A stretch of 64,000 nucleotides of DNA, taken from NCBI GenBank assembly GCA_020002185.1, contig CM034533.1, positions 71,096,003 to 71,160,002 of the forward strand, in the 5' to 3' direction. The first letter of the stretch is position 1. Each line of letters opens with the position of its first letter. This DNA is from Paraescarpia echinospica. Lineage: Eukaryota > Annelida > Polychaeta > Sabellida > Siboglinidae. The position numbers were made by a program, and so were the translations under genes. This document shows, in pieces, positions 1 to 10,956 of this stretch. The notes beneath the pieces were generated by a model that worked only from the letters and a program-made list of their open reading frames with translations, had not been told where the DNA came from and searched no databases.

Positions 1-205
1 CAAGGTATGATTCAAGGTGTGTTTATGGAATTTGTATAATGTTTCAAGTTTGGTACAAATGGGTATAGTTCCAAGGAGCTGGCTGGCTGTTGGTTTCAGA
101 GTCACAGACCAGGTGGAAATTAGTAGACCTGACTTACCCGAGGCGTACTACTTGTTTGTCTTGAAATAACTATACTAGATTGTCTAGAGGAGAGAAACTA
201 AAAAA

Positions 206-650
206 GGGGGCGCACAATAGTATAGTGGTTAGCATATCTGCCTGACATGCCGGCGCCCCACGTTCAATACCCGCATTCAATACCCAGTTATGGTATATTT
301 GATGTAAAAACCTGGCTCTCAACATTGGGGACTGTGTATCCCTCGTGACTCAGAGATCATGTTAATGTCAGTCCCGTCTCAATTTGGGACGTAAAAGAAC
401 CACTGAGGACAACAAGCACCCTGGTAGTAACCACTCTCAGTGCCAGTATATAAAAGTCAGTTTGGCGATAATGTTCTGAAAAAGGCTGACTAGTTGAATG
501 AGACCTAACATTGTAACCACAATATATACAGACTAGTCAGTTAATAAAACGTTGCAGAGTGCTGAAAACAAGTTTTTGAACTTCACTTAAGTGTGACAGT
601 GTAGCAGGAGACACAGAGTCCCCAATGTTGAGAGCCAGATGTTTATACCA
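206..650 (+). mobile_element. tRNA-derived SINE-like element
   Basis: A tRNA-like head at about 211-275 has an A-box-like TAGTATAGTGGTTAG stretch, an anticodon-arm-like GCCTGACATGC and a B-box-like CGTTCAATACCC. The arms are too degenerate for a working tRNA. A body follows with no coding content. Part of it (308-342) recurs inverted at 610-643, so the tail may fold back or two copies may face each other. The right boundary is a guess. Confidence 0.5.
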
Positions 651-848
651 AATGCCTTGTCTGGATCTTGAAGGCAGAATTCTGGCATGAATGGTGGATG
701 TGCTAACTGCTATTTAATATACTATTGTGCCTTTCATATTTTTATTTGCAGTACTTAATATTTATTTGTTAAACTTGTTTATCATATAAACTGGTGAATG
801 TTATGGTGAGACATAGTTTTAATTCCTGTAATTTGCATCCATTTTTAG

Positions 849-937
849 TCTGGTGGAACGACCGTACCTCTGGAGAGTCGAACAGTGAGATTCATCGACA
901 ACTTCAGCGTAGGTACGAGAGGATCGACATCTACAGA
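849..937 (+). CDS. PPCS: PPCS exon a (first in window)
   Basis: Acceptor TTTTTAG precedes 849 and donor GTATCC follows 937. Encodes fragment residues 1-29, from SGGTTVPLE to RGSTST, and ends in phase 2. It carries the glycine-rich and DNFS nucleotide-binding motifs. Confidence 0.92.
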
Positions 938-3900
938 GTATCCTTTGTCAGACACTGTGTTGTATTCTTATAAAAATTACTTGTTCTGACATCCAAGTAC
1001 TACTGATTCCTCTGTGTCTGGTGTGGTCTTGCAGTACCAGGATAATAGGTCAGATACCCTGTCCTGCCATCCTTATGTGCCAGGGGGCATTGGTGATTAT
1101 GTTAGACTGTACCCCTGCAATGTCACCTTGTCAAAACATCAGTCTGGTTGAGCCAGTTATTCAATCATCTTGGTGCAATTCAAGTTATGACGATTTGTAT
1201 TTGGGCTGAGTTACTGCAATGTAATATTGTAACATGTTGTGCCATCCTGTATTGACGGGTATTTAACTGTTTATATTAAAGATGCAGGCGACAGTGTTTT
1301 CCTCATGTACGTGTCACAGATACTTCTTGCAGCATGGCTATGCTGTCATATTCCTCCATCGCCGCGGCTCACTGGAGCCGTTCAGACGTCACTTCACTCA
1401 CACCAACCTGCTTGACCTGCTCACAGTGGACGGTGGCACAGTTCATGGTAACTACTAGATACTACTCACGGCCAACTAGCTGTATCTGGTTGAAGTCTCG
1501 ACTGTTCACTGATGCTTACGTTATTATTGATTATGATGAACTAATATGGACACAGGGTGGGGGGTAAGGAACCTGCACCTGACTCCAATCTACCACCAGT
1601 CCATATCAGTCCAACACCAGTCCACATCAGTCCAACACCAGTCCACATCATTCCAGTGACAGTCCATATCAACTCAACACTAGTCCACATCAGTCCAACA
1701 CCAGTCCACATCAGTCCAGTGACAGTCCATATCAACTCAACACTAGTCCTCATCAGTCCAACACCAGTCCACATCCGTCCAACACCAGTCTACATCAGTC
1801 CACATCAGTCCAACAACAGCCCAACACCACTCCACATCAGTCCACTAACAGTCTGTATCAGTCTAACACTAGTCCACATCAATCCAACACTAGTCCACAT
1901 CAGTCCAACACCAGTCCACATTAGTCCAGTGACAGTCCATATCAACTCAACACTAGTCCACATTAGTCCAACATCAGTCAAACACCAGTCCACATCAGTC
2001 CTACAACAGTCCACATCAGTCCAACACCAGTCCACACCAGTCCCACACTAGTGTACATCAGTCCAACATCAGTCCAACACCAGTCTACACAAGTCCACAT
2101 CAGTCCAACACCAGTCCACACCAGTCCAACACCAGTCCACATAAGTCCAACACCAGTCCACATAAGTCCAACACTAGTCCATACCAGTCCAACACCAGTC
2201 CACATCAGTCCAACACCAGTCCACACCAGTCCAACACCAGTCCACATAAGTCCAACACCAGTCCACATAAGTCCAACACTAGTCCATACCAGTCCAACAC
2301 CAGTCCACATAAGTCCAACACCAGTCCATACCAGTCCACATCAATCCAACACCAGTCGACACCAGTCAAACACCAGTCTGTTGCTAACCAAAACAGCCAC
2401 TACTCCACTACACTTAATTAAAACTGTGTAAACACAAGTTAACACTAGGCAGTTTATTTAGAAGCTGGAATGTTGTGCAATGTGAACTGGCATTTATGTT
2501 GATTAACGAGCCAGCCTCTCTTTGACAGTTAAGGATGAACACACTGACCGAGTGCGCCGTCTACTGGAGCGATACGTCAAAGTGACACAAGCAGGGATGC
2601 TGCTGTCTGTTGCATTCACGACACTGAACGAGTACCTCTACCTGCTGATGGGGGCAGCACAAGTATTGAAGCCGTGCCGGCATCGAGCGATGTTCTACCT
2701 CACTGCGGCTGTGTCTGACTTCTACATCCCTGCTAGCGAGATGGTGTGTCATTAGAAGGAGGCAGTCTCTTCCTAGTTTTTCAGTTATTAATTAATATAA
2801 TGTTGGTAACTTGGTCACAATTTGAAGGGACGACCATAGAAGCATGTTCAAATAGTAAACAAAACATCCAGTTTCAAAACAAGCTTTATGGCAATACAGC
2901 CGAGTCGGGCTGAGTTAACTACAATACTCTGATGTTCAACGATGTCCCATTTTCCCATGTTCAACAAGCATACTTCCTGTTACAAATTACTACGCTCACT
3001 AATTCGGGTAGACGAATTCAGACTGGCTCCCTTTAAGATGTAATTATATGATTAGTAGTGGTGGTAAATGTAATGTTAATACAATTATGAATAGTTTATT
3101 AGTATTGTGTGAACAGTTTAATTTTTTTTTTGAAAACTATGTAGCTTCTTAAATATAACATGACACAAAGGCCTTTTGTTCCTAAAACCGAGGTTAATAT
3201 TGGCAAACGTGCTTTCTCTGTAGCTGCACCCAAAATCTGGAATCAACTACCTATCATTTTAAAATCATGAAACTATAGCTACCTTTCATAAAAGAAACTC
3301 AAGACTTATTTATTTGATTTAATTTATTTTGCATTCCAACCCTAACCCTCGGCAATCCCTTGCTCTAATGACGACTCTTGTTTGTCCCTGTTCCTGATTC
3401 TGCCTAATGATTCTTATATGTTGCGCCTCTGAGCTCAGATTCCTGGGGATATAGAAGTTTATTATTATGATAATTGATGTAAGCCAGATGTCTATGTATT
3501 TAAAAAAAATGATTTGCAAACCAACATTTTGCTGGAAATCTTATTGAAAAGTGGAAATGAGTTTGTACGTACATGACTACATGTACGTAACATCAGTAAA
3601 TATGGACAATTACTCATTGCAATTACTGTGCACTAAATTGTAGAGTCAGATATTTTCACTGGAATACTTTCATGGATAACATGCTTGCTGCTCTTACTTA
3701 TCATTTTCAAATATCTGTACTTGTAGTTGCGTACTTTGACCATACATCTCAAACATAAATAGATTATATTAGAGAATTTATGTAATTTTTATTGATCAGC
3801 AGATCCATGTCTTGTGCTCTGTTAAATAGATGGTTTTCATTAATTGTAATTGTTCCCAATTTGACTGATCCGGGTTTGGTGTTACAGCCAGAACACAAGA

Positions 3901-5566
3901 TCCAGTCAGATGGAGGCACGCTGCAGATAAGTCTGCAACTCGTGCCCAAGATGCTGCAGCCACTGGTCATGGAATGGTCCCCTGACGCCTTTGTTGTGTC
4001 CTTCAAGGTTTGTGCCTGCCAAATTCTGGTATTTCACAGAGTCTACTATCATGTCAGTTTTAGTGAACTGAATGGTAAGGTGACTATATCAGTGGGACTG
4101 ATTCACTACACTTTGCTGTTACAAATATAATTTGAGATTGTGCAAGAGTGACTTTAATTGTTAGGTGATCGTAGAGCAGGTTATGACTGTATACAAGACT
4201 GCATGGTATGAGAACATAGGACCACATTACTAGATATTTAGAGACTCAATTGTGTGTGCACGCATGCCTGCCTGCTTACATGCGTTATTTATTTATAGAT
4301 TTATTTGTAATATTATTTTTACATTCCTGTAAAATAGTTTTAAATCTATACTGCTAAATAGCAATGCATTAAGTTATGTGTTTTAGTTTCAGTGACATCC
4401 TTTCCTGAGATGTAATTTACATTTTGTAGCTGGAGACGAATCAAGATCTTCTCATTCCCAAAGCAAGGAAAGCCTTGAAGCGATACAGTCACCAGGTAGA
4501 ATGCTTAATCACTCACAGCAGACACAACACTGGCTGGGGCTTGACGTCATGCTAAGGCCAAGATAAACTGGCATTTTACGCCTGATCAGACCAGACCAGA
4601 TCAGACTCCCTCAGAGTGCAGTATATCCACTACACCGATTGACACCGACTGCGCTATATTCGAAGGCAACATGACATCATAATCACGTAAACTTGAAAAC
4701 TTTTCACTATGTCGGTTGTAGTCAGAACTAGTTGGTGTCGATCTGATGTATTCAAAAACTTTAAAAATTTACAAAGTCACGTCAGCTTCCAGTGTAGCGC
4801 AGTCAGTGTCGTTCGGTGTAGTGGATACACTGCAGTCTGATGTGGTCTGGCATGGTCTGGTGTGGTCTAATCTGATCAGGCATAAAATTTCCAGTGTATG
4901 CTGGCCTTTTTGTCCACTGGAACACCAGTCTTGTGTGCATCTTTTTTCACTCACCTTTTTATTGCACCAAGTGCGCCGTTGTTAATGTAGCAGAATTGAG
5001 CAGGAGCCTCACTTATCTCGGGAGTTGTTAATAAATAGTAAACAAAATGATATTCATCAAAAATAATTATATAAATGTAACATTGGTATTTCAGTCATTT
5101 CCTGTTGTCTCCGCTGCTGCCAGTATCGATAATACATAATCATTTTTTTTAATTGGGCTCCTATTTGTAATGTTACACATATTATAAACATAATTTTTGT
5201 TCAACCAAATATATCACCCTGTGTCAACAAGATATTAATATGTTGTCAAACAGGGACATTGGTTATCATGTTGCATTGCAGTTTCATCAATGTGTAGCTT
5301 GACAGAGAAAACACAGTCATGTAAAATGCCAAGAACACAGACTGTTAATTAATGTTTTCCTTTGTTTCCAGCTCGTCATTGCCAACATCCTGGAAACCAG
5401 GAAAAAGTATGTTGTCATAGTAACACAGGATAGTGAGCACACAGTGAAAATGGAGGAAGAGGAATTGAGCCGCGGTGAGGAGATTGAAGCCAAGATAGTC
5501 AAGGAAGTGGTGAAGAGCCATCATGAGTTTACTGACCGGCACCAGGCTGAAACAGTCAGGTCTTAA
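849..5566 (+). CDS. PPCS: Phosphopantothenate--cysteine ligase, 5'-partial, six exons
   Basis: Joins 849-937, 1320-1447, 2529-2743, 3888-4007, 4430-4495 and 5372-5566: 813 bases, 270 codons plus stop, in frame, every intron GT-AG. PPCS is the cytosolic enzyme of coenzyme A synthesis that couples 4'-phosphopantothenate to cysteine using a nucleotide triphosphate. Family landmarks visible in order are SGGT then [17 protein letters not shown] (nucleotide-binding region), [13 protein letters not shown], the AAVSDFY motif, [10 protein letters not shown], and a C-terminal VIANILETR. The human enzyme is about 311 residues, so roughly 35-40 N-terminal residues are missing. The first intact exon starts at an acceptor with SGG, so the start codon is expected left of the window. 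Introns contain a minisatellite, a LINE 3' relic and a fold-back element. The next gene (IFT54) is convergent. Identity is firm; exon edges are inferred from splice consensus and family alignment from memory. Confidence 0.95.
1320..1447 (+). CDS. PPCS: PPCS exon b
   Basis: Acceptor GTGTCACAG precedes 1320; its first A completes a GAA codon, then [16 protein letters not shown] follows. A second AG at 1331-1332 would drop YFLQ and break the frame. Ends in phase 1 before donor GTAACT. Confidence 0.9.
1595..2375 (+). repeat. Minisatellite, AGTCCA-rich units, PPCS intron
   Basis: Imperfect tandem units built on CACATCAGTCCAACACCAGT, mixing 12- and 21-base steps, for about 780 bases. Several frames stay open only because the unit lacks stops. 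The array ends about 150 bases before the acceptor of the next PPCS exon. Confidence 0.92.
2529..2743 (+). CDS. PPCS: PPCS exon c
   Basis: Acceptor TTTGACAG precedes 2529, donor GTGTGT follows 2743. Encodes fragment residues 73-144 and contains the family motif [13 protein letters not shown], preceded by a segment matching the region around human VEFTTLADYLHLL. Ends in phase 0. Confidence 0.94.
3187..3320 (+). mobile_element. LINE 3'-end relic in a PPCS intron
   Basis: Reading [17 protein letters not shown] with a following KTYLF-like stretch is the usual C-terminus of non-LTR reverse-transcriptase polyproteins (RAFS.AAPKLWN.LP ... FK..LKTYLF). Stops interrupt it and nothing upstream remains. 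It is a short plus-strand fossil. Confidence 0.7.
3888..4007 (+). CDS. PPCS: PPCS exon d
   Basis: Acceptor GTGTTACAG precedes 3888, donor GTTTGT follows 4007. 40 codons starting [15 protein letters not shown] and ending AFVVSFK, a close match to the human PEHKIQSSGG...SFK block. Phase 0 on both sides. Confidence 0.95.
4430..4495 (+). CDS. PPCS: PPCS exon e
   Basis: Acceptor TTTTGTAG precedes 4430, donor GTAGAA follows 4495. 22 codons, LETNQDLL to KRYSHQ, corresponding to the human LETD..ARKALE.YQHQ segment. Phase 0 on both sides. Confidence 0.93.
4556..4906. mobile_element. Fold-back / MITE-like element in PPCS intron
   Basis: The left half, starting GGCCAAGATAAACTGG, is the imperfect reverse complement of the right half, whose reverse complement starts GGCCAGCATACACTGG. 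Arms are about 140 bases (4556-4695 and 4767-4906) and both contain CCTGATCAGA and ATCCACTACACCGA. No coding capacity, so probably a non-autonomous inverted-repeat transposon. Ends are approximate and no clear target-site duplication was seen. Confidence 0.75.
5372..5566 (+). CDS. PPCS: PPCS exon f (last)
   Basis: Acceptor TTTGTTTCCAG precedes 5372. 64 codons from [10 protein letters not shown] to ETVRS, then TAA at 5564-5566. The family's VIVT.DSE and EIE.KIV segments are visible. Confidence 0.94.
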   Translation, partial: LVIANILETRKKYVVIVTQDSEHTVKMEEEELSRGEEIEAKIVKEVVKSHHEFTDRHQAETVRS

Positions 5567-6023
5567 ATGTTCATGATTCAAAGATCGCTTTCTCACAATT
5601 CTTTCATAGTACACAGTGTGTATACTTCATTTATATTTGGTGAGCGATGTTATACCTCACTGCGGCTGTGTCTGATTTCTACAAGCGAGATGCAAGTGCA
5701 ATGGAGTTATTTATTATTTCTAGCACTGGGATCGTGTCATTTTACTCACTGTTTTAATCTGTTAGAACTTCATGATCAATACTTTTGACAATATACTTTG
5801 TAAATGATATGGATATTTTAAAATACTGTCTGTCGACCTGATGTCTTGGTATTTAAAATCCATTGACATCCTCCAATCAGGTAAAATGTCAACCTAAGAC
5901 AAATGTTAATGATAGCAATACCATCGTAGCAGTTTAATTATATTTTTAGTTTCTGTGGGAATATGGATGTAAATATAACTGATCAGACAAGTGCATTGTG
6001 AACAGGGGCCAATGGATGTTTGT

Positions 6024-6029
6024 AATAAA
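6024..6029 (+). terminator. Candidate PPCS polyadenylation signal
   Basis: AATAAA about 460 bases past the PPCS stop, the first canonical signal on the plus strand. Inferred by position only. Confidence 0.5.
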
Positions 6030-6817
6030 CTGCACTGGATACTGAACTAGCTATTTTTACAATTGCATCCAAATGGCCAGTTGTAATTACTTTTGTTGAT
6101 TTATATCATTATTCTGTCACAATGTCTTTCAAGTTAGATGTGAAACGTTTGTCTGAAAGCATGTGGTTATGACCAATAAAAACTGTAAATTTGAATTACA
6201 GTGGACTGTCTCTATAGAACATGTTGTGACTTGGTCCAACTGTTGCTTATACCTGATGTTCATTATAACCATGGTATATAACACAGTACTGGCAAGAATG
6301 GGCATTTCAAAGTTGTTTCCTAGTGGATGGTATGTAGTCTGTACACCAAAAGTCCTTATAATGAGACTCCACTGCACTTTGTAGCTGTAACTGACCTATG
6401 CATCAGGTGACCTGCTGCCTAGCAACTATGTCCACCAAAAATGGATGCCAAATATGTGGAGCGTTCGGACATTCCATCATATATTTTGTTGACATTCTGC
6501 CCCCAAACGTTTTTCCTCTATGAAAATATATCAAGAAAATTTGTTCAAGCAAGAACTGCATGTGGGAAAGGTTGATTTAGCATAACCGTGCTGCACTAGT
6601 AATGTACATCATATTATATTGCTTACGTAAACATTGTTAGTAAAGCAAAGTTTGACTACGAGTGTGGGTTTTTTGTCATAAGCAATCAGTGACATACTGG
6701 ATCCATCAATTTATTACCATCAGTAATTAATCCCTTTGTCTAGTCTAATTCATATGCTACTGTTAAAACAGTATATCAACACTATACAATGTGAGCACGT
6801 ACCTACAATAAACAAAC

Positions 6818-6930
6818 TGTCTGTACCAGACACCCTCGTCTGTACCCGACACCCTCATCTGTACCAGACACCCTCGTCTTTTCCAGACACCCTCGTCTTT
6901 TCCAGACACCCTCGTCTGTACCAGATACCC
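6818..6930 (+). repeat. Minisatellite, CCAGACACCCTCGTCT units
   Basis: About six tandem copies of a roughly 20-base unit with TGTA or TTTT variants between units. Confidence 0.85.
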
Positions 6931-7802
6931 TTGAGCTGTTTAGGGAAAACTGTATAAATACAACTTAAGGGTGGCCGCTGGTCCTATAGTAACTATGGGC
7001 CATGTCTTGGTGAAAACTCATTATATCTTCATAAAATTTGAGGATTATATTAGTTGGGTGAAGGTTGTTAAACATGATAAAAATCGGTTAATTTGCATAA
7101 TTGTTGTCATGGCAACAGCGATTTACGTACCTATGGACGTGTCCCACAGAAAAAATTATTCAGACTAAGTGATAGCAAATACCATCATACCATTGCAATG
7201 AGTTGTTTGTTGGAATGTTACTTTGCGCACTAAGGTGGTTTTGGGTTATGACAAGTGTTTATGACCTTAGTGAATTGCACTGTTCAGGTGAAGATTTTTA
7301 GTCCTTTGGCCGAAGGTCCAAGGGACTATTGCCATCACTCTGCGTCCGCCGTCTGCCGTTAGCTGCCGTATCTCAGAAACCGTTCAGCAACTTTTTCTCT
7401 AATTTTGCATATACATATCTTGGGGCACTGCCACTATGCACAAGAAATCTGTATTTGATCGAATCATTTTAAGGGCTCCCTAGGGTCTCCAAGGTAAAAA
7501 TGTAACATTTGGCCTATTTTTTCAAAAACTGTTCAGCAACTTTTTTTCTAATTTTGCATAGATGTATCTTAGGGTGCTGCCACTAGATACAAGAAATCTG
7601 TATTTTATTGAATCATTCTAAGGGGCCCCCAAAGTGCAAAAGGTTTACATTATCTAGTGATGTGGTTTTGAGAAGGGCCCTTGAGACCACCCCCAACATT
7701 AGATGTTGTGTATTGTTCCACAAAGTCAACAGCTGTGACTAATCTCTACAGCCCAGTCCATTGAGACCTTGACTAAACTCAGGCAGAGTAGACACACTTG
7801 AC

Positions 7803-8066
7803 CCTGTTAGACTGAACAGTTGCCTAACACTTTTAAACTGTATCTTCAAAACTATTGATTTTCTATAATTGCAAGTTGTGTTTATTTTGATGTTCATTTA
7901 ATTATTATAAAATGGTGTGACTGTGGTGTCTTGTCTCCTGTTAGACTGAACAGTTGCCTAACACTTTTAAACTGTATCTTCAAAACTACTGATTTTCTAT
8001 AATTGCAAGTTGTGTTTATTTTGATGTTCATTTAATTATTATAAAATGGTGTGACTGTGGTGTCTA
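7803..8066 (+). repeat. 134-base tandem duplication
   Basis: CCTGTTAGACTGAACAGTTG starts at 7803 and again at 7937, followed by near-identical sequence for over 120 bases. Only one such unit is present in the inverted copy near 31760-31890, so the duplication happened after the copies separated. Confidence 0.88.
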
Positions 8067-8471
8067 TTGGTTAAAGATGTATTGTCTGTAGAAACCTGTA
8101 GGTGACACACATAGAAAATTAATATTCTGTCACCTGTAGGTAACAAACATAGAAAATTAATATTCTGGACAACTACAGAGTGAAATATCCTACACTTTAT
8201 TTATATCAAATGCATTCTACTGTTCTGTTTATGCTTGCCATGCCTTGTGTAGACATGCTACTGTGTAAATCAATTGTATCAATATAGACTAATAATTACA
8301 GATTCACAATATAGTTGACACCTGAAACAACCAAATGTCAACCAGTAGAAGGGTTGACATAGTTAAGGCACAATAAAGCCTTTTGTGTCAAGACAAATAC
8401 AGTTCAACCAATACCCCTATCTGAACACTGCCTGTTCTTCATCTATTACATTCGCTTTGTTTAGGTATGTG

Positions 8472-9315
8472 GTTCTTTTTATAGAAAATTTTAGTTTCTT
8501 TCTGTACCTGTCTATGTATGATAACCATTTGTCCGCCCTGCTCACAATAAACATCACATGAATGATAAAAGGAAGATCACTGCCACTTAACTTGTGGATT
8601 ATTATTATTATAAAACTGCTCTGCTACTGCTTGGTGGACAGTTAATTAGTGGATCAAGTTCAAATACATCAGCACGTTTTTCACACCTGCATGGTAGTTT
8701 AGGCTCGGTAGTGTGCTGGCAGCTACTAAACCTATAGGCTTGTGTGAAAAGGATAGTTGGCAGAAGAACTAACTTCAAAGCACCATTGCATCCATTTAGC
8801 CAGGCAGCAGTCACACTGTCCCAGTGTTTGCTGCTATGTTTATATAATAATTATATAGGCTTAATGATCCCAATACACCAATCTGTTGGCACAGTGTCAG
8901 ATAATGGAACTAGGTTAAACATCTTAACAATAACTATAATTAGTTTTGTGGAGCTATTTTTTTCAGTAAACATGTAAACATTTTACTTCCATCATAACCC
9001 TTAATGATCTGTAACTATGATTCACCAAAAAACATTTGATTAATAATTACCTACAGGGTTGTTTGATTTATGCCGGGTAGAAACTGTTTCTGCCCGGCAG
9101 AAACAGCAACAATAGGAAATACATGCCATTGATAGGAAAACGTGTTCTTTTTATAGAAAATTTCAGTTTCTTTCTGTACCTGTCTATGTATGATAACCAT
9201 TTGTCCGCCCTGCTCACAATAAACATCACATGAATGATAAAAGGAAGATCACTGCCACTTAACTTGTGGATTATTATTATTCTAAAACTGCTCTGCTACT
9301 GCTTGGTGGACAGTA
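8472..9315 (+). repeat. Direct repeat of 172 bases (8472-8643 and 9144-9315)
   Basis: GTTCTTTTTATAGAAAATTT through CTGCTTGGTGGACAGT occurs twice with a few differences. The block ends close to a (ATT)n run, as many short retroposons do. Family not recognised. Confidence 0.85.
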
Positions 9316-10956
9316 AGCTGCAACTGTCTGAGTTTGTTTACATTTTGACAAACTACTATTATATAGCACTAATTTTTGAATGAATCACATTTTGAGAATG
9401 CATGTCATTGTTTGCAGTGTAACTTTTGTATGCTTCATTTTCTGCTGCTACAAGTTGCATTCATCTGAAAGATTATTCAATTACCTGTCCAATGGTAATA
9501 CATATGTTGTGGTGTTGGATATATAGCTTTGGTATATTGTACACGAGGGTTGTGATAGGAAACTATTGGATATTGCGACAGTGCAGAGAGACAGTACGAG
9601 ATGTGTCACTCAGTATATGAAGTGTGACTTTCAGATACTTCATTTTGTAGTGCTATGGATTATGATGGGCCTCTCCATTAGCTCCCTATATATTTGTAAG
9701 TTAGGTGAGTAACACCTTCGAAGTTCTGACACCAGGACACTGCCTTTAGTGAAGTTGAGACAAAAGTTTTATAAAGGCTTCAATTTCAAACGGTCTATCA
9801 CTATCCAGCTGACCCATTTGTTTTTTTCAAAAACTTTCATTAACTTTTTCTTTAATTTTTCATAGACATTTCATGTGGTAGTGCCACTATACACAATTAA
9901 TCTGTATTTGATTGATTCATTCTAAGGGCACCAAAGGTCCCCTAAAATGCTAAATTTGCTAACTAAAATTAATTGTCTACCTCAGAGTAGCTATATTTAT
10001 AACTTGTGTATTACACCCAGCTGTGGAGCTAAGATTCTCTGCCTGCTATAATCTGTAATTGGTCACTGGCAGAAGCTTGTGTCAACATACAGCATTAAGC
10101 CACTAGACCCCTGTTAAACTGGACAGTTACCTGTAGGTTTTCAACTGTGTCAAACAGTGAGTCTACCTTTTGCTCTCAAATAATCTGTCCTCTTAGTTTT
10201 ACACATAAAGACATAATCTGGCATAACTTGATAAGTCTTTGTAGCAGCACATTTGTACTTCCAGTGTATCATTGCAACATAACATACATATTACATACTG
10301 TGTGCCACATTTGAATGTTGTGCATGTAATATTTCCATGCAATCCATTTGCATATATAATTTCAACAGCCGTTTTCTTCATTTTCACTTTTTGACCCCTA
10401 CCATGTTCAATGCTCCATAACTTCGCCAATTTTTGTAGCAGTCATATAATTTTTGAAACCGTGTAAAGCACCCTACCAAACCTTTACAAGGATGTAAGAA
10501 AGCAATGTTATAATTTTTCTGACTTATCACTCATTTGGTCAGCCGGGGTCACATAGACGTATTAGTCCAAAGGATTTCAGGGCCACTTGGCCCATTTTTT
10601 TAAATTGCCAAATTACAAAAAATAAAGCTGTCTTATGACATCCAAAATAGTTCATTGCATGTGGAACATTCCACAGAATAAGTGGTGAAAATTTCAATTC
10701 ACTATCTTGTGTCGTTTTTCCAAAATAATTTTTCTGATGTCACAAATTGTAAAAAATCGTTTTGAGAAAACGGCCAAAACAAAATAAGAACGTCACGTTA
10801 CGCAGTACGAGTAGGTATACATCATCTGATTATAGGTATTTATAATCAGAATCTTGAAAATTGCAACGTGTTGGGATTGCATAACATGTTAATCTATTGG
10901 AAAATGATGAAAATCCCAAAATGGCAAAAAATCAAGTTTAGGACCAGCGGCTACAC

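Larger units (their letters stand above)
5567..6960. other. PPCS 3' UTR and short intergenic stretch
   Basis: No convincing exon. Poly(A) signals lie at about 6024-6029 and 6174. At 5649-5690 a short segment resembles PPCS exon c (TATACCTCACTGCGGCTGTGTCTG), perhaps a duplicated scrap. The right end holds a small minisatellite. Confidence 0.5.
7293..10601 (+). mobile_element. Nested repeat family X, copy 1
   Basis: The same sequence recurs inverted at 30231-32425. One end is a hairpin, AGTCCTTTGGCC...CCAAGGGACT (about 7300-7327). The other end has GGGCCACTTGGCCC, a 5-bp-stem hairpin, followed by a T run. No ORF spans it. Compared with copy 2, this copy carries extra sequence after about 8472, including a duplicated 172-base block. 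Class is not assigned; hairpins at both ends and the absence of long TIRs leave several possibilities. Confidence 0.75.
6969..10956. mobile_element. TTAA-flanked DNA transposon with nested insert
   Basis: Left end GGGTGGCCGCTGGTCCTA follows TTAA at 6965-6968. The right end, reverse-complemented, is GTGTAGCCGCTGGTCCTA (16 of 18 matching) and is followed by TTAA at 10957-10960. A TTAA duplication with short TIRs is typical of Kolobok or piggyBac superfamilies; Kolobok is favoured by the GGG-type end, from memory only. No transposase is visible. Most of the interior (7293-10601) is another repeat family, so the original element was perhaps 0.7 kb before being hit. Confidence 0.75.

Noticed and set aside
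206..280. Functional tRNA gene
   Set aside because: A- and B-box words are present but arms do not pair; treated as a SINE head. The same reasoning applies to 32976-33058 and 43460-43526.
1..848. First coding exon of PPCS
   Set aside because: No segment ending in a donor with the expected VVLVT-like sequence was found, so the exon is assumed to lie outside the window.
7103..7116. GTTGTCATGGCAAC, a near-perfect X-box
   Set aside because: It lies inside a transposon 6 kb beyond the 3' end of IFT54, with no ciliary promoter nearby; taken as chance.
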